This document shows positions 62,535 through 64,000 of a stretch of DNA of 64,000 bases, piece after piece (the first letter of the stretch is position 1; every line of letters starts with the position of its first letter). The position numbers and the translations under genes were made by a program. This stretch comes from an uncultured Lachnospiraceae bacterium (lineage in GTDB: Bacteria; Bacillota; Clostridia; Lachnospirales; Lachnospiraceae): NCBI GenBank assembly GCA_934351925.1, contig CAKRJT010000003.1, forward strand, positions 1 through 64,000, read 5' to 3'. Under the pieces are notes generated by a model. It saw nothing but the letters and a program-made list of their open reading frames with translations, searched no databases and was not told the DNA's origin.

Positions 62535-62929
62535 TTTGACTCCTTCTCAGCCGCCTGTGCGCGGCTCTCCTCAGTAATGGCAACCATAATCTGTGTCGGA
62601 GTCATGCCTGTGTTGAGTTCAAAGGTTCCTCCGACAAAGAACCTGCTGTAGTTAGACAGAGCCGCCTGAACCCTGAACAATAGTTGTCCGTCTATAAGCT
62701 CGGCATCGTCAAGCACCTTTGCAACCTCCTCAACCGTCGGATTGTCAGGTATGGTGACAGTCTTGGTTCTCGCCATTGACGGGTCGGACATCGGCGATTC
62801 GTTAAATATCGCCACGCCGAACCTGAAGGCTGCCCCACCCGCATAATATATAAGTATAACGACAAGCGCAAATACTATCATCTTATATGAAATTGTTATA
62901 ACCGTCTTAATGGCATTCCTTGTCTCCAT
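62531..62929 (-). CDS. Short MltG/YceG-like protein without catalytic domain
   Basis: 132 residues: a cytoplasmic N-terminus, one transmembrane helix (about 16-36) and an extracellular LysM-like module with VTIPDNPTVEEVAKVLDDAELID and GGTFELNTGMTPTQIM, as at the N-terminal part of MltG. The lytic transglycosylase domain with its catalytic Glu (expected about 200 further residues) is absent, and the gene ends cleanly at trmR. It may be a regulatory or vestigial form. ATG at 62929 with GAGG. Confidence 0.8.
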   Translation of the reverse strand: METRNAIKTVITISYKMIVFALVVILIYYAGGAAFRFGVAIFNESPMSDPSMARTKTVTIPDNPTVEEVAKVLDDAELIDGQLLFRVQAALSNYSRFFVGGTFELNTGMTPTQIMVAITEESRAQAAEKESK

Positions 62930-62951
62930 ACGCACCTCACCTGAGCCCTAC

Positions 62952-63320
62952 CTACAAAAAATCAGTATCCAGCTCTACCCTGTCCGAAATAGCACGGGTT
63001 ATCCCCTGAAGCATACGGCACACGGACAGCTCCGCCTTGAGAAAGTCATTCACCAAAGCATTCTTTCTGATTGCCGCGTTCTCCATCTGGAAACGCATAA
63101 CCTCATCGAACATATTGTCATTCACATCCATATTCTGGAGTTCAAAATTACGCCTTCTGTAATCACACACACGTTCATACAGCTCAGGCTGCTCCTTTAT
63201 CTTTGCAAGAAAGCCGAGATATTCGTTGTACTCCTCACTCTCAAGCACAGCCTGCACAAGTTCCTCAGTCTTTACATCAACCGGACGGTTTTCAAAAGTT
63301 TTATTCCTGCTGTCACCCAA
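62952..63320 (-). CDS. YlbF/YmcA-family protein
   Basis: 122 residues, highly helical and acidic, with the YlbF pattern of repeated charged helices around EYLGFLAKIKEQPELY. In Bacillus YlbF, YmcA and YaaT form a complex that guides RNase Y mRNA maturation and affects sporulation and competence; here it follows an RNase J gene. Starts with TTG at 63320, GGAGG 8 bases upstream, directly after the RNase J stop. Confidence 0.85.
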   Translation of the reverse strand: MGDSRNKTFENRPVDVKTEELVQAVLESEEYNEYLGFLAKIKEQPELYERVCDYRRRNFELQNMDVNDNMFDEVMRFQMENAAIRKNALVNDFLKAELSVCRMLQGITRAISDRVELDTDFL

Positions 63321-64000
63321 TTATGACACCTCCATAATGATAGGCAAAATCATAGGATTTCTCTTCATCTTTTTCCAAAGATAGTCACTCAAATCATCCC
63401 TGATAATGTTCTTTATCTTTCCCCAGTCGCTTATATTCCTCTCAAGACATCTGTCAACAGACTCCCTGACAACACTTGTAGCGTCCTCAAGAAGCGTTTC
63501 CGACTCCCTGACATATACAAAGCCTCTTGTCACAATATCCGGACCTGCAAGAAGCTGGTTCGTGTACTTTTCAAGTGTAAGAACAACTATTATTATACCG
63601 TTCTCGGCAAGATTCTGTCTGTCGCGCAGGACGATATTCCCGACATCTCCGACACCGAGACCATCGACAAGGAGGCTTCCCGCCGTTACGGTGCCCGTCT
63701 TTCCGGCGCTCTCCGCACCGAGTTCTAAGACATCGCCCGATGAGAGAATGAATACATTCTCCTTAGGAATCCCCAGTGATACTGCTAGGTCGGCATGTGT
63801 CTTTAAGTGCCTGTACTCGCCGTGTACCGGTATAGCGTACTTAGGTTTAACTATGGAATACATGAGCTTAATCTCTTCCTGCGAGGCATGTCCTGACACA
63901 TGTGTATCCTGGAAGATAACTTTCGCACCCTTCATTGAGAGTTCATTTATAACCCTTGCAACCGACTTCTCATTGCCCGGAATAGGTGTTGCACTCACAA
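63321..64000 (-). CDS. rnj: RNase J (metallo-beta-lactamase ribonuclease), 5' end outside the window
   Basis: C-terminal 226 or so residues of RNase J; the frame is open to the window edge and translation starts beyond position 64000. It contains SATPIPGNE, the HVSGHAS motif and PVHGEYRHL of the beta-CASP/MBL core, then VLRDRQNLAENGIIIVV and the C-terminal domain. RNase J degrades and processes RNA with 5'-exo and endonuclease activity. Confidence 0.95.
   Translation of the reverse strand, partial: VSATPIPGNEKSVARVINELSMKGAKVIFQDTHVSGHASQEEIKLMYSIVKPKYAIPVHGEYRHLKTHADLAVSLGIPKENVFILSSGDVLELGAESAGKTGTVTAGSLLVDGLGVGDVGNIVLRDRQNLAENGIIIVVLTLEKYTNQLLAGPDIVTRGFVYVRESETLLEDATSVVRESVDRCLERNISDWGKIKNIIRDDLSDYLWKKMKRNPMILPIIMEVS

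Noticed and set aside
1..64000. tRNA, rRNA, transposase, integrase or prophage genes
   Set aside because: None seen on reading all intergenic gaps; accessory parts show no att-like direct repeats that I could recognise.

Overview
The window is a gene-dense bacterial chromosome segment from a Gram-positive anaerobe of class Clostridia, most likely a gut Lachnospiraceae member. This is inferred from protein character and gene order; I cannot name the genus. Supporting signs are a sigK-type sigma factor, YlmC/YmxH, TepA next to FtsK/SpoIIIE, PASTA kinase, RNase J, formate-tetrahydrofolate ligase, a MurE with the meso-DAP motif DNPR, strong GGAGG ribosome sites, and the Bacillus-like order priA-def-fmt-(protease)-rsmB-rlmN-prpC-prkC-rsgA. 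Nearly all genes are on the minus strand; only ychF, an asparaginase and rpe are on the plus strand.

Layout. 1-2.4 kb: start of a division/cell-wall cluster (rsmH, mraZ with a four-box MraZ operator, lgt). 2.5-5.3 kb: plus-strand ychF, asparaginase and rpe, ending in a bidirectional terminator. 5.3-24 kb: translation, envelope and signalling genes rsgA, prkC, prpC, rlmN, rsmB, a membrane Zn protease, fmt, def, priA, murE, murF, fhs and ftsK. 24-27.5 kb: undecaprenyl-phosphate handling (UppP-like, DUF368/PopT-like), TepA and a MarR-type regulator. 27.6-33.1 kb: accessory island with an AbiE-type toxin-antitoxin pair and an operon of serpin, ECF-type sigma factor and membrane-anchored serpin. 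33.1-39.4 kb: M16 peptidase, CNNM/CBS protein, aroQ-aroK-aroE, YqeG phosphatase, nrdR, YlmC and a VanZ-like protein. 39.4-59.8 kb: a surface-polysaccharide locus (two LCP ligases, initiating sugar transferase, many glycosyltransferases, two Wzy-like polymerases, ABC flippase candidate, chain-length protein, acyltransferase, GT11 fucosyltransferase, WecG/TagA). 59.9-64 kb: sigK, then trhP, trmR, a short MltG-like protein, ylbF and the 3' end of an RNase J gene.

The most interesting region is 29.3-32.6 kb. A lipoprotein-like serpin, an ECF-type sigma factor and a second serpin overlap or abut in one operon. The last serpin begins with a short cytoplasmic segment and a transmembrane helix of the kind seen in anti-sigma proteins, and it lacks the segment corresponding to serpin helix F. 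This suggests, by inference only, a protease-sensing sigma/anti-sigma switch. Other notable items are two long intergenic palindromes, a UppP homologue missing its acidic motif residues, a chain-length protein with a degenerate kinase-like tail, and a MltG homologue without a catalytic domain. I saw no rRNA, tRNA, CRISPR array, transposase or prophage genes.
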